Shown here piece after piece: positions 33,742-46,000 of a stretch of 64,000 bases of DNA. Positions within the stretch are counted from its first letter, which is position 1. The number at the start of each line of letters is the position of its first letter. The notes under the pieces were generated by a model. It was not told the DNA's origin and searched no databases. It worked only from the letters and a program-made list of their open reading frames with translations. Made by a program: the position numbers and the translations under genes. Source of the DNA: Vicia villosa (Eukaryota; Streptophyta; Magnoliopsida; Fabales; Fabaceae); assembly GCF_029867415.1 (NCBI RefSeq), contig NC_081185.1, positions 38,448,766 through 38,512,765 on the forward strand, in the 5' to 3' direction.

Positions 33742-35505
33742 TTAAGTTTTGTTAGGTACCCAAATGGCTTTGGGTCCATCATAGTTAGTTCCTTTCTTTA
33801 CCCATACATAATGTCCACTAGGAACACTAAAGTTCCTTACATAACAAGCATTGGGTGTGTGACCAATAATACCACAATAAAAACAAGTAGGTTCAAAGTT
33901 ACTTCTATATCTAGGAGGATAAGATTTCTTTTGAACAAAGTTCTTCCTTTTAGGATAATGTTGCATTACTTTAGGCTTGATCACTTTCTCTTGAATTGGT
34001 TGGTTACTAGCCTTGACAAAGATAGTCTTGTTGGATGTTGGTTTATCAAATTTAGAGAAACCAAGTCCGCTCTTATCATTGGAGTATCTTTGTGTGCTAA
34101 GAACATTTTCCAATCCAATTTGCCCTTTTTCATATCTTTCTAAAACACGTTTTAATTGGACAATTTGGAAGGAAAGTGATTCACAATTCTTGCATGCAAC
34201 ATTATCTTCTTGAACACTAATCATTTTTTCTTTGTCATTTTTATGTTCTTCTTCAATTATCTTAACCTTCTCTTCTAAAGATGATATTATCTTCTTTTGA
34301 GATGAGATAGTTTTATAGAGAATTTTACATTCATTTAACAATTCATTTATTGCACCTTGTGCACCATTATTAAAAAGAGAATCATCATAACTAACCTCGC
34401 CTTCTTCATCGTCGGAGTGGTGTGATGCCATTAGTGCTAGGTTTGCACTTTCGTCACTATCGGAGTCCGATGAGGAACTTACTTCATTATCTTCCCATGC
34501 TATGTAGGCCCTTTTCTTTTTGAATTCCTTCTTGCCTTTGAATCCATTATTCTTAGAAAGTTTTGGACATTCCGGCTTTATGTGTCCTTGTTTCCCACAT
34601 TCATAGCATGTTACTTCTTGTGATGAAGTGGATGCTTCTTTATCCTTATGCTTTGAGAATTTCTTCCTTTTGACAAAGTTAGCATTATCAATATTATTTT
34701 TATTACCAAAAAATTTGCCTAACCTTTTTACAAGAAGCATGAAGTTTTCATCTTCATCCGATGTATCTTTCATTTTTCTTTCCTTTGAATCTACTTTTAA
34801 TGCAATGCCTTTGGATTTCTTCTCTAAGTTCTCATGCTTTTCCAATCTTCCAAGTTCTGTCTCATATTCTTGAAGTTTTCCAAATAGTGTTGCGGAAGTA
34901 AGTTTTGATAAATTCTTCTTTTCGGATATCGCCGTCACTTTTGGTTGCCACTCCCTTGTCAAAGATCTGAGCACTTTAAGATTAAGTTCTTCGGTAGTAA
35001 GAGTCTTACCAAGTGCCTTCAAGTGATTTGTCAAATGTACGAATCGTTTTTGCAAATCGAGAATAGTTTCTCCGGGCTTCATTCTAAACAGTTCGTACTC
35101 TTGGCTTAAAGTATTCAACCTTGATCTTTTTACTTCAGCGGTACCTTCATGAGTTTCTACAAGAGTATCCCAAATTTCCTTTGATGTTGTACATGTTGAT
35201 ATTCGGAAGAATTCATCCATACTAAGAGCACCATGAAGAAGACTGATCGCCTTTTTGTCAGCAAGAACCCTTTTTCTATCATTATCATCCCATGACGCTT
35301 TAGGTTTCTCCGATCCCACACCATTAACAACCGTTGTAGGAACATGAGGACCTTGTAGGACAGCCTCCCAAACTTCTTCTCCTTGTGCTTCTAGATGAGC
35401 CTTCATTTGGATTTTCCAAAAGTCAAAATATTCACCACAAAACAATGGAGGCTTGTTGTTAGAACCACCATCTTTGAAAACCGGTCTTTGATTTGCGGAA
35501 GCCAT
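33742..35505 (-). CDS. gag: Sire-4 gag polyprotein
   Basis: 587 residues. It starts MASANQRPVFKDGG, with the copia gag domain at about 20-220 (PPLFCGEYFDFWKIQMKAHL). There are two CCHC zinc knuckles, an internal one (C300, C303, H308, C313) and an unusual C-terminal one (C541, C544, H549, C554). A coiled-coil lies near residues 400-450. It ends KAIWVPNKT at TAA (33742-33744). The second TAG (33730-33732) follows four codons later in the same frame, before pol. Structural protein of the particle. Confidence 0.92.
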   Translation of the reverse strand: MASANQRPVFKDGGSNNKPPLFCGEYFDFWKIQMKAHLEAQGEEVWEAVLQGPHVPTTVVNGVGSEKPKASWDDNDRKRVLADKKAISLLHGALSMDEFFRISTCTTSKEIWDTLVETHEGTAEVKRSRLNTLSQEYELFRMKPGETILDLQKRFVHLTNHLKALGKTLTTEELNLKVLRSLTREWQPKVTAISEKKNLSKLTSATLFGKLQEYETELGRLEKHENLEKKSKGIALKVDSKERKMKDTSDEDENFMLLVKRLGKFFGNKNNIDNANFVKRKKFSKHKDKEASTSSQEVTCYECGKQGHIKPECPKLSKNNGFKGKKEFKKKRAYIAWEDNEVSSSSDSDSDESANLALMASHHSDDEEGEVSYDDSLFNNGAQGAINELLNECKILYKTISSQKKIISSLEEKVKIIEEEHKNDKEKMISVQEDNVACKNCESLSFQIVQLKRVLERYEKGQIGLENVLSTQRYSNDKSGLGFSKFDKPTSNKTIFVKASNQPIQEKVIKPKVMQHYPKRKNFVQKKSYPPRYRSNFEPTCFYCGIIGHTPNACYVRNFSVPSGHYVWVKKGTNYDGPKAIWVPNKT

Positions 35506-35538
35506 TCTGGATCTTTAGGAACAAGTTACCTATAACTT

Positions 35539-35550
35539 GCTCTGATGCCA
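35539..35550 (-). other. Sire-4 primer-binding site
   Basis: Minus strand TGGCATCAGAGC, complementary but for one base to initiator-Met tRNA. It lies two bases after the end of the 5' LTR. Confidence 0.85.
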
Positions 35551-35552
35551 AA

Positions 35553-36808
35553 TGTAAGTAAAAGAGTGCGCCTAAGAGGGGGGGGGTGAATTAGGTTTTT
35601 AAAAATAATCGGTTTTATGAGAATGTTTTTACTAACTTTTTTTGTTAAGTATTTGAAGGCTTTTGATGGTTTGTATCTTTATCTTGGTAATGGTGATGAA
35701 AGCGGTAAATGCGGAAAGATAAAGAACACAACGATATATACTGGTTCCCCTCACAATCCGAGAGTACTCCAGTCCCCTTTCAAACACGAAAGAGATTTCA
35801 CTATAGTTAGATTTATTGTACAAGCCTATGCCTACTATCTAACCTATAGGGTGATCAAAGGTTCTTAACACCTTTAAGATCAAACAACACTAATGTGAAT
35901 GAAGAACAATCCTCTTCAAACACAATACTTACTTCCAACAATCCTGGATAGTAAGGAAAAATAATTTTTGAATGATACAAGAATTTATGAAGATGAATAA
36001 TATATCAATCTTGGATTGATCTTCCCTTTCAAGCATATAATTCCTTTTAATGATAAACAAGTGTTCAATGGATGTATGATATGAAACTTTGGTATTTGAG
36101 TGAAAGTTGTATGAACAAAGTTTCAAATAAAAATGAAGTATGGACACTTGATGATTTTTGTGAAAGATATGGACACTTGAATTGTTTGAATTATTTGAAT
36201 GAAAGAGGTGAAGAATAAAATCTAAAAATCTGAAATATATAGCCTCTAAGACACCTTTACAAATGGTTATTTTGTATGGAAGGATGCAAGAATAAAAGAT
36301 GAAGAGGTACCTTTTGAAGAATGAAAAGAATTCTGAATTTTCAAAAAAATTCACGTGGGAACCGGTTCCCTTAAAACAGAACCCGGGTTCCCTATATGCA
36401 ACGTTAAAAAAATTTGAAAATTTGAACTGGGGAACCGGTTCCCAGAATGTGGAACTCGGTTCCTGGACATGATGAAGCGCAAATATGCTGGGCAGTGGGA
36501 TCTGGGAACCGGTTCCTCCAAACTGGAACTCGGTTCCCACATGCAAAAAATGCCAAAAACTCATTTTTAATGGCTTGAATGATTTTCTAATGATTTGCAA
36601 ATATTATGGAACATGTATGAATGTTTGAGAACACTTGTTTATGCATCAAGAGAGTTGTATATTATATACCTTAATATCTTTGATCAATGAAGTTTAAACT
36701 CTTTTGAAATACTTGAATCTTTATGCTTTCATATGAATTGATCCATTCCTTTTGCAATTGAGATCTTGTCTTCATCAAAACCAAATTGTAGAAAAAATTG
36801 TCTTCACA
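35553..36808 (-). repeat. Sire-4 5' LTR
   Basis: 1256 bp, minus-strand TGTGAAGAC...CTTACA. A likely TATA box (CTATATATTT on the minus strand) is at 36233-36242. It carries the same three palindrome pairs as the other LTR and a CCTAA...TTAGG hairpin with a poly-G/C loop at 35571-35595. Confidence 0.92.
36233..36242 (-). promoter_or_regulatory. Probable TATA box of Sire-4 5' LTR
   Basis: CTATATATTT on the minus strand, downstream of the palindrome pairs in the direction of transcription, as expected for a U3 promoter. Confidence 0.5.
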
Positions 36809-38659
36809 AGCTATATTGGTAACCAAGAGGACTTGGGCTCGATCCTAACGTCCTGCAAGTTTTTTAAAACATTTATTTTGCTGGGCACCGTTTGATCAAG
36901 TGTGCAACATTTACGAAGACCTACGATACACTATCAACACCAACCACTGGATTCCCCTGCAATCAGATCTCACGCCCAGAAAGTTATGGGTGCACCATAC
37001 ACCCTCAAGGGACAACCACACTGGATTAAAGCTAAGTATTTCCCTTTTATTGTTTATTATACAATTCCTATTTTATTTTTCATTCCTTTTTATTTATTTC
37101 TTTTTCTTATTTTTACTTAATTTAAACATTTTGTATTATAATAATTTCATATACAAGTTGGGTTTCTTAGCTAATAATTATTTACGCCTTAAGACCCTGA
37201 TTTTATCATGATCATTAATCACTGCTATTGGTAGGTGTTATCCATTAACCTTCATTTTTAGCCTTATAAACCTTTTAAGGTCACAATAAGTTTTCTTAAA
37301 TAACCCTTTTAGGTTCAGGGTTAGATCAGTTAATGCACTAACTATTTCTTTTCTTCATTCTTAATTTTTTTAGGGTTAATCGAAAATCTTCGACTACGCG
37401 TCATGCCAATCAAGAAGCTAAGTCCCGATCCCTTTTCTTATTTAAATTTGATTTCTATTAATTTTTACTTTTGCCCTATAGGTTCAGTTAGGGTTTACTT
37501 CATCTGTTAAGGAACTTCTCCTACACTCACTCCATTATTTTCTGTTAATTCTCAGATAATCGGAGTCAATCAAGGGTTCAAGGAAGATCAAGGCGTTCAA
37601 AGATCTTTTATTTTTCTGTTACCCTATAAGGGTTTTCTTTTGCCTTTTAATTCCCCCATCCCCGCAGGTGTTTATTGTAATAGCATAGGTTTTAATTTTT
37701 GCAAATTTAAACTGCGTGGTTAGTAAAATAGGGAGTGCAACCATGAATTGAACATAGATCACTAACTTATAAGATAAATGTCATTGAAGTTAACCACATG
37801 ATTGTGCCACACACACACCTTTAGGGTAATCCCTCTTGTTGCTTGTTGCCTATTAATTGTTGCCTTGTTGCCTTAACTTTGTTGCCTAAAAATAGTCAAG
37901 TCCCTCGATTCCGAGGATACCTAAAGCAGTGTTGCCTTCAAAGTTATTGAAACTCCCCCGAGGTTGCCTTATAAAGAGTGATTGTCCTTATTGCTAAGGT
38001 ATCCTCGCATGATGCCTAAAAAAGACAAAATGACTATTATATCCTTCCCTTAGACTACCTGCCCTCTTTATGGCATGGGACAGTCTTGTGGCGAACGATT
38101 GTTCTCGATGACCATTGAACATCCAATCGAAAGACTTCCTGCCCTCTTATGGTATGGATAGACCCTTTCACCCGAAAAGCTAAAAGAACGTTTTTTTCAA
38201 ACTTAGGGTAGTTGCTACTAATTGCTTGCTCTAAATTCAAAATCCTTTTTCCCACTCTTTTCAAAATCAAATTCAAAAAGACTACGCTTATTTACAAGCT
38301 AAAGTTCTTCTTCGAAATCTTTTCTTATTCAAAATCTTTTCAAACAATTCAAACAAACAAATGAGCTAAGCAATTAAGAGCCCATGGATAACCATGGATG
38401 CAAAGGGTGCCTTACACCTTCCATTTGTATAACTTACCCCCCGAACTCAAAATCTTTCAAAGGTCTTTTTCTGTTCTTTTAGCCTTTCTATAAATTGGAT
38501 AAAATAAAAGTCGGTGGCGACTCTTGCTATCCGCACATTTCAAAAAGTCAGTTCACCGTATTACATTTAGGAGAGTGTATATTCAGTCAAGTATTGAGAC
38601 TTTGATATTCAAATGAGCTTGAGTATGAAAATGTGGTGGGAAAATTTTGGGGTATGACA

Positions 38660-38680
38660 GCTGCCCCTGTTCAATCTTCT
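38660..38680 (-). other. Ogre-A polypurine tract region
   Basis: Minus-strand reading GAAGATTGAACAGGGGCAGC directly before TGTCATACCCC. It is the purine-rich primer for plus-strand synthesis and fixes the Ogre-A orientation. Confidence 0.65.
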
Positions 38681-39595
38681 TATACCTGAGAATATAGATT
38701 GGCATGTGTGGCTGTCGAAATTTGAAGGTAGAAGAGGATTGAACACTAGAATACCCAGGAATTTGCCCTTGCTGGGATAGGGACTTTTTCCGGAGATGGG
38801 CTTAGAGATGCCATCCAGGCAGAGTATTGTCAGAAATGGGCTTAAAGATGCCATCCGGATGTTGAGAGACTTGATTGAGATGTGCTTAAAGATGCCATCC
38901 AGTTTGATAGATTTGAGAGTCAGAATACGTCATACGTTAGATCGTATCTGAAGGATATACTTAGGATGAGTCGTACGTTAGACTGAATCCACCGTATTGA
39001 TAAGTGTCAAAGTAAGTCGTACGTCAGGCTATACTTTTTAGGACGAGTCGTACGTTAGACTGGGTCCAGTTTGCATTGTTAGATGTCTGGAAAGCCGTGC
39101 GTTAGGCTGAAGGATGGGTCGTACATTAGACCGGATCCAATTTGCGTTTGATAAATGTCTGGAAAGCCGTACGTTAGGCTGAAGGATGGGTCGTGCGTTA
39201 GACTGGATCCGATTTGTATTTGATAATTGTCAGAATACACCGTATGTCAGGTTATATCCTTGGATGAGTCGTGCGTTAGACTGAATCCTTTGTATTGAGA
39301 AGTAACAGAGTGGGTCGTACGTTAGGCTGCATCTGAGCTTAGTATGTTGAGAAGTGTCTGTTGGAGATTGATCGTGTCAGCACCGTTCGTGATGATAGAA
39401 TTAGATCTTTGAGAGTTGACCGTGTCAGCACCGTTCGTAGTAACTGAATTAGATCTTAGAAGATGGTCGTGTCTACACCGTTCGTGATGATAGAATTAGA
39501 TCTTCGAATGTTGATCGTGTCAGCACCGTTCGTAGTAACTTAATTAAATCTTGGAAGGATGATCGTGTCTACACTGTTCGTGATGATAGAATTAG
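38681..39595 (-). repeat. Ogre-A 3' untranslated region, proximal tandem arrays
   Basis: No ORF. From about 38880 to 39360 there are irregular repeats built on GTCGTACGTTAGACTG(A/G)ATCC. From about 39361 a second array has a unit of about 47 bp, with GATCGTGTCAGCACCGTTCG and GAATTAGATCTT. Tandem arrays in this position are typical of the hypervariable 3' untranslated region of Ogre elements. Sire-2 interrupts the second array. Confidence 0.75.
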
Positions 39596-40802
39596 TGAAG
39601 GATAGAAAAACACTTAGAAAGGGGGGGTTTGAATAAGTGTAGCTTTAAAAACTTGACAGATAAGAATAAATTGCACAGTTATTTTTATCCTGGTTCGTTG
39701 TTAACTAAACTACTCCAGTCCACCCCCGCAGAGATGATTTACCTCAACTGAGGATTTAATCCACTAATCGCACGGATTACAATGGTTCTCCACTTAGTCA
39801 ACAACTAAGTCTTCCAGAGTCTTCTGATCACACACTGATCACTCCAGGAACAACTGCTTAGATACCCTCTAAGACTTTCTAGAGTATTCTGATCCACACG
39901 ATCACTCTAGTTACAACCTGCTTAGATAACCTCTAAGACTTCCTAGAGTATTCTGATCCACACGATCACTCTAGTTCCTTACAACTTAATGTAATCAATT
40001 CTAAGAGTATTACAATTGCTTCTTAAAAGCTATAATCACAAACTGTGATATTTCTCTTAACGTTTAAGCTTAATCTCACTAAAATATTACAACAGCAATG
40101 TAGTGAGCTTTGATGAAGATGAAGATTCTGAGCTTTGATTAGAACAGAGTTTCAGCAAGTTAATATGAGTTGTTTTTGTTCAGAATCGTTAACCTTGCTT
40201 CTCATCAGAACTTCATATTTATAGGCGTTGGAGAAGATGACCGTTGAGTGCATTTAATGCTTTGCGTGTTCCGTACAGCATCGCATTTAATGTTATACGC
40301 TTTTGTCAACTACCTCGAGCCTTGTTCACGCTGTGTCTACTGACGTTGCCTATAGTAGCTTTTAACGTTCCTTTTGTCAGTCAGCGTAGCTTGCCACTTG
40401 TACTTCCTTCTGATCTGATGTTTGTGAATACAACGTTTGAATATCATCAGAGTCAAACAGCTTGGTGCAAAGCATCTTCTGATCTTCTAACCTTGAAGTG
40501 CTTCTGAGCGTGATACCATCAGAACTTCAGTGCTTCTGATCTCATGTTCTTCTGATGCTTCCATAGACCCATGTTCTGATTCTGCTTCGACCATCTTCTG
40601 ATGTCTTGCCAGACCATGTTCTGATGTTGCATGCTGAACCCTTTGAGACAAAGCTTCTGAGCGCTGAATTATGCATACTCTTTATATATTTCCTGAAAAG
40701 GAAATTGCATTGGATTAGAGTACCATATTATCTTAAGCAAAATTCATATTATTGTTATCATCAAAACTAAGATAATTGATCAGAACAAATCTTGTTCTAA
40801 CA
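39596..40802 (-). repeat. Sire-2 3' LTR
   Basis: 1207 bp, minus-strand TGTTAGAAC...CTTCA. It directly follows the minus-strand polypurine tract AAAAAGGGGGAGAT at 40803-40816. Confidence 0.93.
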
Positions 40803-42092
40803 ATCTCCCCCTTTTTGATGATGACAAAAACATATATAAATGATATGAATTTGCGATCAGAAAGAGCAGACGGCAAAAGACAAATTACACAGCTATAGCA
40901 TAAGCATATGAATATGTCTCCCCCTGAGATTAACAATCTCCCCCTGAGATAAATAATCTCCCCCTGAAATAAATACTCGAAGAACTTTAATAAAAGACTT
41001 CCCTGATTATTTCGGTAGAGACGATCACATAAGCTTCTGTCTTCAGAGAATTCATAGCTTCTGACTTCTGCTTCCATTGGACAGCTTCAGAACTAGAATT
41101 TCTTTAGATCCCTAGAACACTCACAGCTTCTGATTCCTGCTTCCATCTAGGACAGCTTCAGAACTTGAATTTCTTTGATCTTCAGAACATTCACAGCTTC
41201 TGATTTCTGCTTCCATTTAGGACAGCTTCAGAACTTGAATTTCTTTGATCTTCAGAACATTCACAGCTTCTGATTCCTGCTTCCATTTAGGACAGCTTCA
41301 GAACTTGAGTTTTCTGGATCTTTAGAACATTCACAGCTTCTGATTTCTGCTTCCCTCGGATAGCTTCAGAGCTTTGAATTTCTACCAACATCACTTCATG
41401 CTAGATTTGTATCAGAACATTGTTGAATGTACCAGAGCATCATCAGAGCATCTCTACATCCTGAAATGTTACAGAACAAAAACTAAACGACAAAAGTCAG
41501 CATGAACGAGTCAGAACATAAAATGTATATTCGAACACATTATATGTATCAGAGCCATATAGGCTAAAATAATGTATCAGAGCAAATAGAATTTTGTCAG
41601 AGCGAATAGACAAATATGGATCAAATTCTATTATCAGTGCTTCTGATTTATTCTTCTTTCTTGCTTCTGATTTCTGAAGCTTGACAGCACTCAGCTTGCT
41701 TCAGTTTCCATGAGCTTATTCTTTTTACAGAATAACACTTCTTATGGTTTTGCTTCTTGTGTTTGCTTTGAAGATTCTCTTCACTTCTTTATACCTGCAA
41801 AACACTTAAACCATATAGAACTTGCAGTTCTTGTTAGAAAATGTGTGGGAGCTTTACCCAGCAACTGATAGATTAATTAAATCATTTATCATTTATCTTC
41901 TCCCCCTTTTTGTCATAACATCAAAAAGAGTATTTCAAAGGATTCAGATGAATAAAACGACAACCAAAATCAATGAAATGTAAAACAAGGAAACTTTTCA
42001 TTTATAATCAAAAAAGATTACAAGAGAGGAATGCAGGAAAACAGATGCAACAAGGAAAGAAAACTACAAAGACCAAAGGACTAAGACCCTAG
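40803..42092 (-). other. Sire-2 3' untranslated region
   Basis: Non-coding. It has the same layout as in Sire-1: repeated CTCCCCCTGA words (about 40918-40968), the 70-bp tandem repeat at about 41032-41370, and a distal purine tract (TTCTCCCCCTTTTTG on the plus strand, near 41899). Confidence 0.8.
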
Positions 42093-42567
42093 CTAAGACA
42101 AAATCTGTGCCAGCATGTCTTGAACCCTGTCATTAGTTGCAGTTTTCCTTGCCATGAAGAAGTGAAACGCATCATTGACTGCTTCTTGGGCTTCCAGGCG
42201 AGGGGTCAGGGAGACTTGGTTCTGATGCAGATCTTCCACAATCTTTATCAGAGACAACATTCTCAGTAGGTGAAAATGAAGAGATTTCATTGGAATGGGT
42301 TGAGGGAGAGGAAAGGTTAGATGAGGAGGAAGTTGAGTCTTGAAGGTAAAAAGATGAGGAAGAAGATGGAGATGATGGAGGGCTTTCACCAGGGGGTTGA
42401 AACACACGTCTAGAATAGTTTCCAGATAACTTTGCTTCGAATGGATTCACCTTGAGAGGGTCATAGGTGATCTTTATCTTTTTGGGTTTGGAAGAAGATG
42501 TTTCAACTGCTTTTCTCTTTTTGTTTTGATCATTTTCATGGTTTCCTGGGCTTGATGAAGAGTTCAT
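42093..42567 (-). pseudogene. Sire-2 ORF3 stub, deleted and frameshifted
   Basis: It starts MNSSSSPGNHENDQ, then a basic stretch (KPKKIKITYDPL) that matches the interior of the Sire-3 ORF3 (KRQKVTYDPL). The N-terminal domain found in Sire-1 and Sire-3 is deleted. The first frame stops at 42172 after a Ser/Pro-rich region. The end of the protein (FHFFMARKTA...VQDMLAQILS, like the VQEMLAKILS end of Sire-1) continues in another frame from about 42240. The conserved block and a pyrimidine-rich leader remain upstream. Confidence 0.8.
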
Positions 42568-42783
42568 GATGGGTTTGCAGATAATGAGCAGCTAGGGTTT
42601 GATATGAATGCAAAAAGATAGAGAAGGAAAACAAGGACAGAGTGTAATAGAGAAAATATAAGAGGGAAGGAGAAGCGTTTGAAGAGTATTTAAAAGAAAA
42701 TAAAATGAAACAAATGATGGATAGCATTTAATGTTACGTGACATGAGGAGAGATAATAAAGACAAATGAGGTGACTAGCACAG

Positions 42784-42820
42784 TTACCTATGGTCGGCGT
42801 CCCTTCAACTGCACGCGCGC
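42784..42820 (-). promoter_or_regulatory. Conserved block upstream of ORF3 (Sire-2)
   Basis: Minus strand CGTGCAGTTGA, three or four bases, GACGCCGACC, TAGGTAACTG, about 220 bp before the ORF3 ATG. Counterpart of the Sire-1 and Sire-3 blocks; a CAGCTGT word lies upstream. Confidence 0.55.
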
Positions 42821-43031
42821 TTATCCATGAACAGTAACGACAGGTTTACCATCCCGAGATAAAACGTTACAGCTGTTTTGCTTTAAAAGAGGTTCTGAAT
42901 CAACTTAGACAATGAAACGTTAGTAATAACCGAATCATAATTTCTAAAAGATTTCAATCAGAACTTCTGATTTAAAAAAAACATCCACATTCATTTCAGA
43001 AGATACTCATACGTAAGAACTTCTCATCTTC

Positions 43032-46000
43032 TCATTCTGGGCATAAACCCATACTGATGTTCTTCAGAATGAACTTAAACCTATCTTCAGCCAGGGGTTT
43101 TGTAAAGATATCAGCCCATTGATGGTCTGTATCAACAAAGTTTAAAGATATAACACCCTTCTGAACATAGTCCCTTATGAAATGATGTTTAATCTCAATA
43201 TGTTTAGCCTTTGAATGAAGAATAGGATTCTTAGATAAACATATAGCAGAAGTATTATCACAGAATATAGGAATGTTACTCTCATATATATGATAATCTT
43301 CTAACTGACTCTTCATCCAGAGCATCTGTGTACTGCAACCAGCAGCAGCGACATATTCTGCTTCTGTTGTTGATAGAGCAATAGTTGCTTGCTTCTTGCT
43401 ATACCAGGAGATCAAATGACTTCCAAGAAATTGACAACTTCCTGAAGTACTCTTTCTTTCAATTCTGTCTCCAGCATAGTCAGCATCGCAGAATCCTACT
43501 AAGTTGTATTCTTTAGATTTTCTGTAAACTAAGCCAACATTAGTAGTACCTTTCAGATACCTTAGAATTCTCTTAACAGCAGTTAAATGAGATTCTCTAG
43601 GATCTGATTGGAATCTAGCACACAAACAAACACTGAACAAAATATCAGGTCTAGAAGCAGTCAAATATAGAAGAGATCCAATCATACCTCTGTATAACTT
43701 CTGATCTACCTTCTTACTTACCTCATCCTTACCTAGGATGCATGTTGGATGCATAGGAGTTTTGGCTTCTTTGCAGTCTAGAAGATTAAACTTCTTCAGA
43801 AGTTCCTTCACATACTTGGTTTGGTGAACATACGTTCCTTCTGATGTTTGATTTATTTGTATTCCAAGGAAATACTTGAGTTCTCCCATCATGCTCATTT
43901 CAAACTCAGCCTGCATAGACTCAGCAAACTCCTTTCCAAGTGTAGCATTAGATGTTCCAAAAATAATATCATCTACATATATTTGACAAATTAAAATATC
44001 CCTTTTAAAGGTTTTACAAAAGAGAGTAGTGTCCACTTTTCCTCTAGTGAAACCATTATCCAGAAGGAAAGAACTTAAGCGTTCATACCAGGCTCTGGGA
44101 GCTTGTTTCAATCCATACAACGATTTCTTTAGTTTAAAAACATGATTAGGAGACATAGAGTCTTCAAAACCAGGAGGTTGATGGACATAAACTTCTTCAT
44201 CTATATAACCATTTAAGAAGGCACTCTTAACATCCATCTGATAGAGAGTGATGTTATGTTGAGTGGCAAATGAAATTAATAGACGAATAGATTCTAACCT
44301 GGCCACTGGTGCAAAGGTTTCTGTATAGTCAATCCCTTCTTGCTGACTATAACCCTGAGCCACCAGTCTGGCTTTGTTCCTTACCACTTCACCTTTCTCA
44401 CTGAGCTTGTTTCTGAAGACCCATTTTGTACCGATTATATTGAATCCATCTGGTCTAGGAACAAGATCCCAAACATCATTCCTTGTAAACTGATTCAGTT
44501 CTTCTTGCATAGCAATTATCCAGTCTGGATCTTCTAGAGCATGATCAACAGAAGTTGGCTCGATCAAAGATACAAGACCTAATTGACAGTCTGCATTGTT
44601 CTTAAGGAATGCTCTTGTTCTGATAGGATCATCCTTCTTTCCAAGAATGACATCTTCTGAATGATCAGAGATGAGTCTGGATGATCTTCTGACAGATGGT
44701 TCTTCAGAAATGCTTAGATTCTCCAGAGAAGCTGATACTTGATCTTCCGATTCTTTGCTTCTGAGAAGCTCTGCTTCTGATGCGTTGCTTCTTGGCTCAA
44801 CAACTTCTGATATATCAATATCCCAATCTGCAAAATTATCAAACTGCTTTGGTTTTTCAGAACCAAGCTTATCATCAAACCTGATATTGATTGATTCTTC
44901 TACAATCAATGTTTCAGTATTGTATACTCTGTAGCCTTTTGAGCGTTCAGAATATCCAAGAAGGAAACATTTTTGTGCTTTGGAATCAAACTTACCAAGA
45001 TGATCTTTAGTGTTCAGAATAAAGCATACACATCCAAAAGGATGGAAATATGAAATGTTGGGCTTTTTATTCTTCCACAATTCATAAGGAGTCTTATTTA
45101 GAATAGGTCTGATAGAGATTCTATTCTGAATATAGCATGCAGTGTTTATTGCTTCTGCCCAGAAATGCTTAGCCATATTGGTTATATTGATCATGGTTCT
45201 GGCCATTTCTTGCAGAGTCCTATTCTTTCGTTCTACAACTCCATTTTGCTGTGGAGTTCTAGGACAAGAGAAATCATGGGCAATACCATTTTCTTTGAAG
45301 AATTCTTCAAAGGATCTGTTCTCAAATTCACCACCATGATCACTTCTGACCTTTATGATTTTACACTCTTTTTCAGATTGAATCTGAATGCAGAAATCAA
45401 AGAACACTGAATGAGACTCATCCTTGTGTTTCAAGAATTTTACCCACGTCCAGCGGCTATAATCATCTATGATGACTAATCCATATTTCTTCCCTCTGAC
45501 AGATGCTGTTTTGACTGGGCCAAACAGATCAATGTGCAAGAGTTCTAATGGCCTTGAGGTAGAAACAACATTCTTGGACTTGAATGCAGGTTTGGAGAAC
45601 TTGCCCTTCTGACATGCTTCACAAAGAGCATCTGATTTGAATTTCAGATTAGGGAGTCCTCTGACAAGATCCAGTTTGTTAATCTGAGAAATCTTTCTCA
45701 AACTAGCATGACCTAATCTTCTGTGCCAGACCCACTGCTCTTCAGAAACAGACATAAGACAAGTCACCTTCTGACTCATAAGATCTTGCAGATCTGTCTT
45801 ATAAATGTTGTTCTTCCTTTTGCCTGTAAATAGGATTGAGCCATCCTTCTGATTTACAGCCTTGCAAGACTTTTGATTAAAGATTATATCATAACCATTG
45901 TCACTCAATTGACTGATAGATAAGAGGTTATGTGTTAATCCTTCTACAAGAAGTACATTAGAAATGGAAGGAGAGTTACCAGACTTTATAGTTCCAGAGC

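Larger units (their letters stand above)
26972..36808 (-). mobile_element. Sire-4: Sirevirus-like Ty1/copia element of a second lineage
   Basis: A 9837-bp element with LTRs of 1260 and 1256 bp and the target duplication AGCTA (26967-26971, 36809-36813). The LTRs differ by a poly-G length change (13 versus 9) and about two substitutions by eye, so it inserted very recently. Order on the minus strand: LTR, initiator-Met primer site, gag, pol, spacer with palindrome pairs and an AT microsatellite, broken ORF3, polypurine tracts, LTR. It lies inside the solo Ogre LTR. Confidence 0.93.
24956..38565 (+). repeat. Solo Ogre-family LTR, interrupted by Sire-4
   Basis: Starts TGTCATACCCC at 24956 and ends CACCGTATTACA at 38565, flanked by the 5-bp duplication TTTAG (24951-24955, 38566-38570). 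With Sire-4 and one copy of its target duplication removed it is about 3.77 kb. No internal region or second LTR lies between the duplications, so it is a solo LTR left by unequal recombination. It is inserted in reverse orientation about 90 bp inside the LTR of Ogre-A. The right part (36809-38565) has GCAATTAAGAGCCCATGG, the ACCCCCCGAACTCAAAATC block and GTCGGTGGCGACTCTTGC. No gene lies in 24956-26971 or 36809-38565. Confidence 0.87.
11955..38659 (-). repeat. Ogre-A 3' LTR (Ty3/gypsy, Tat lineage), split by nested elements
   Basis: Read on the minus strand, the LTR starts TGTCATACCCC at 38659 and ends CACCGTATTACA at 11955. The pieces are 38566-38659, 23186-24955 and 11955-14015. With the nested elements and duplicated target sites removed it is about 3.9 kb. 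Near its 3' end it carries the conserved GTCGGTGGCGACTCTTG stretch (minus strand, near 12000) and the block matching ACCCCCCGAACTCAAAATC. Just upstream of its start is a purine-rich AACAGGGGCAGC tract, which fixes this copy as the 3' LTR of a minus-strand element. It is interrupted by Sire-1 and by a solo LTR of the same family in the opposite direction. Confidence 0.8.

Noticed and set aside
33724..33760. Very short intron joining Sire-4 gag and pol (GTACCT...TTTTGTAG)
   Set aside because: The implied intron is about 30 nt, below the size plants splice. Two in-frame stops are the simpler description.
36900..37211. Plus-strand ORF of 103 codons in the solo LTR
   Set aside because: Low-complexity Phe/Leu-rich translation of AT-rich LTR sequence, without homologous support.
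40733..41077. 114-codon ORF crossing the LTR boundary of Sire-2 (also 21704-22048 in Sire-1)
   Set aside because: It spans polypurine tracts and the LTR start, with composition driven by repeats; no protein support.
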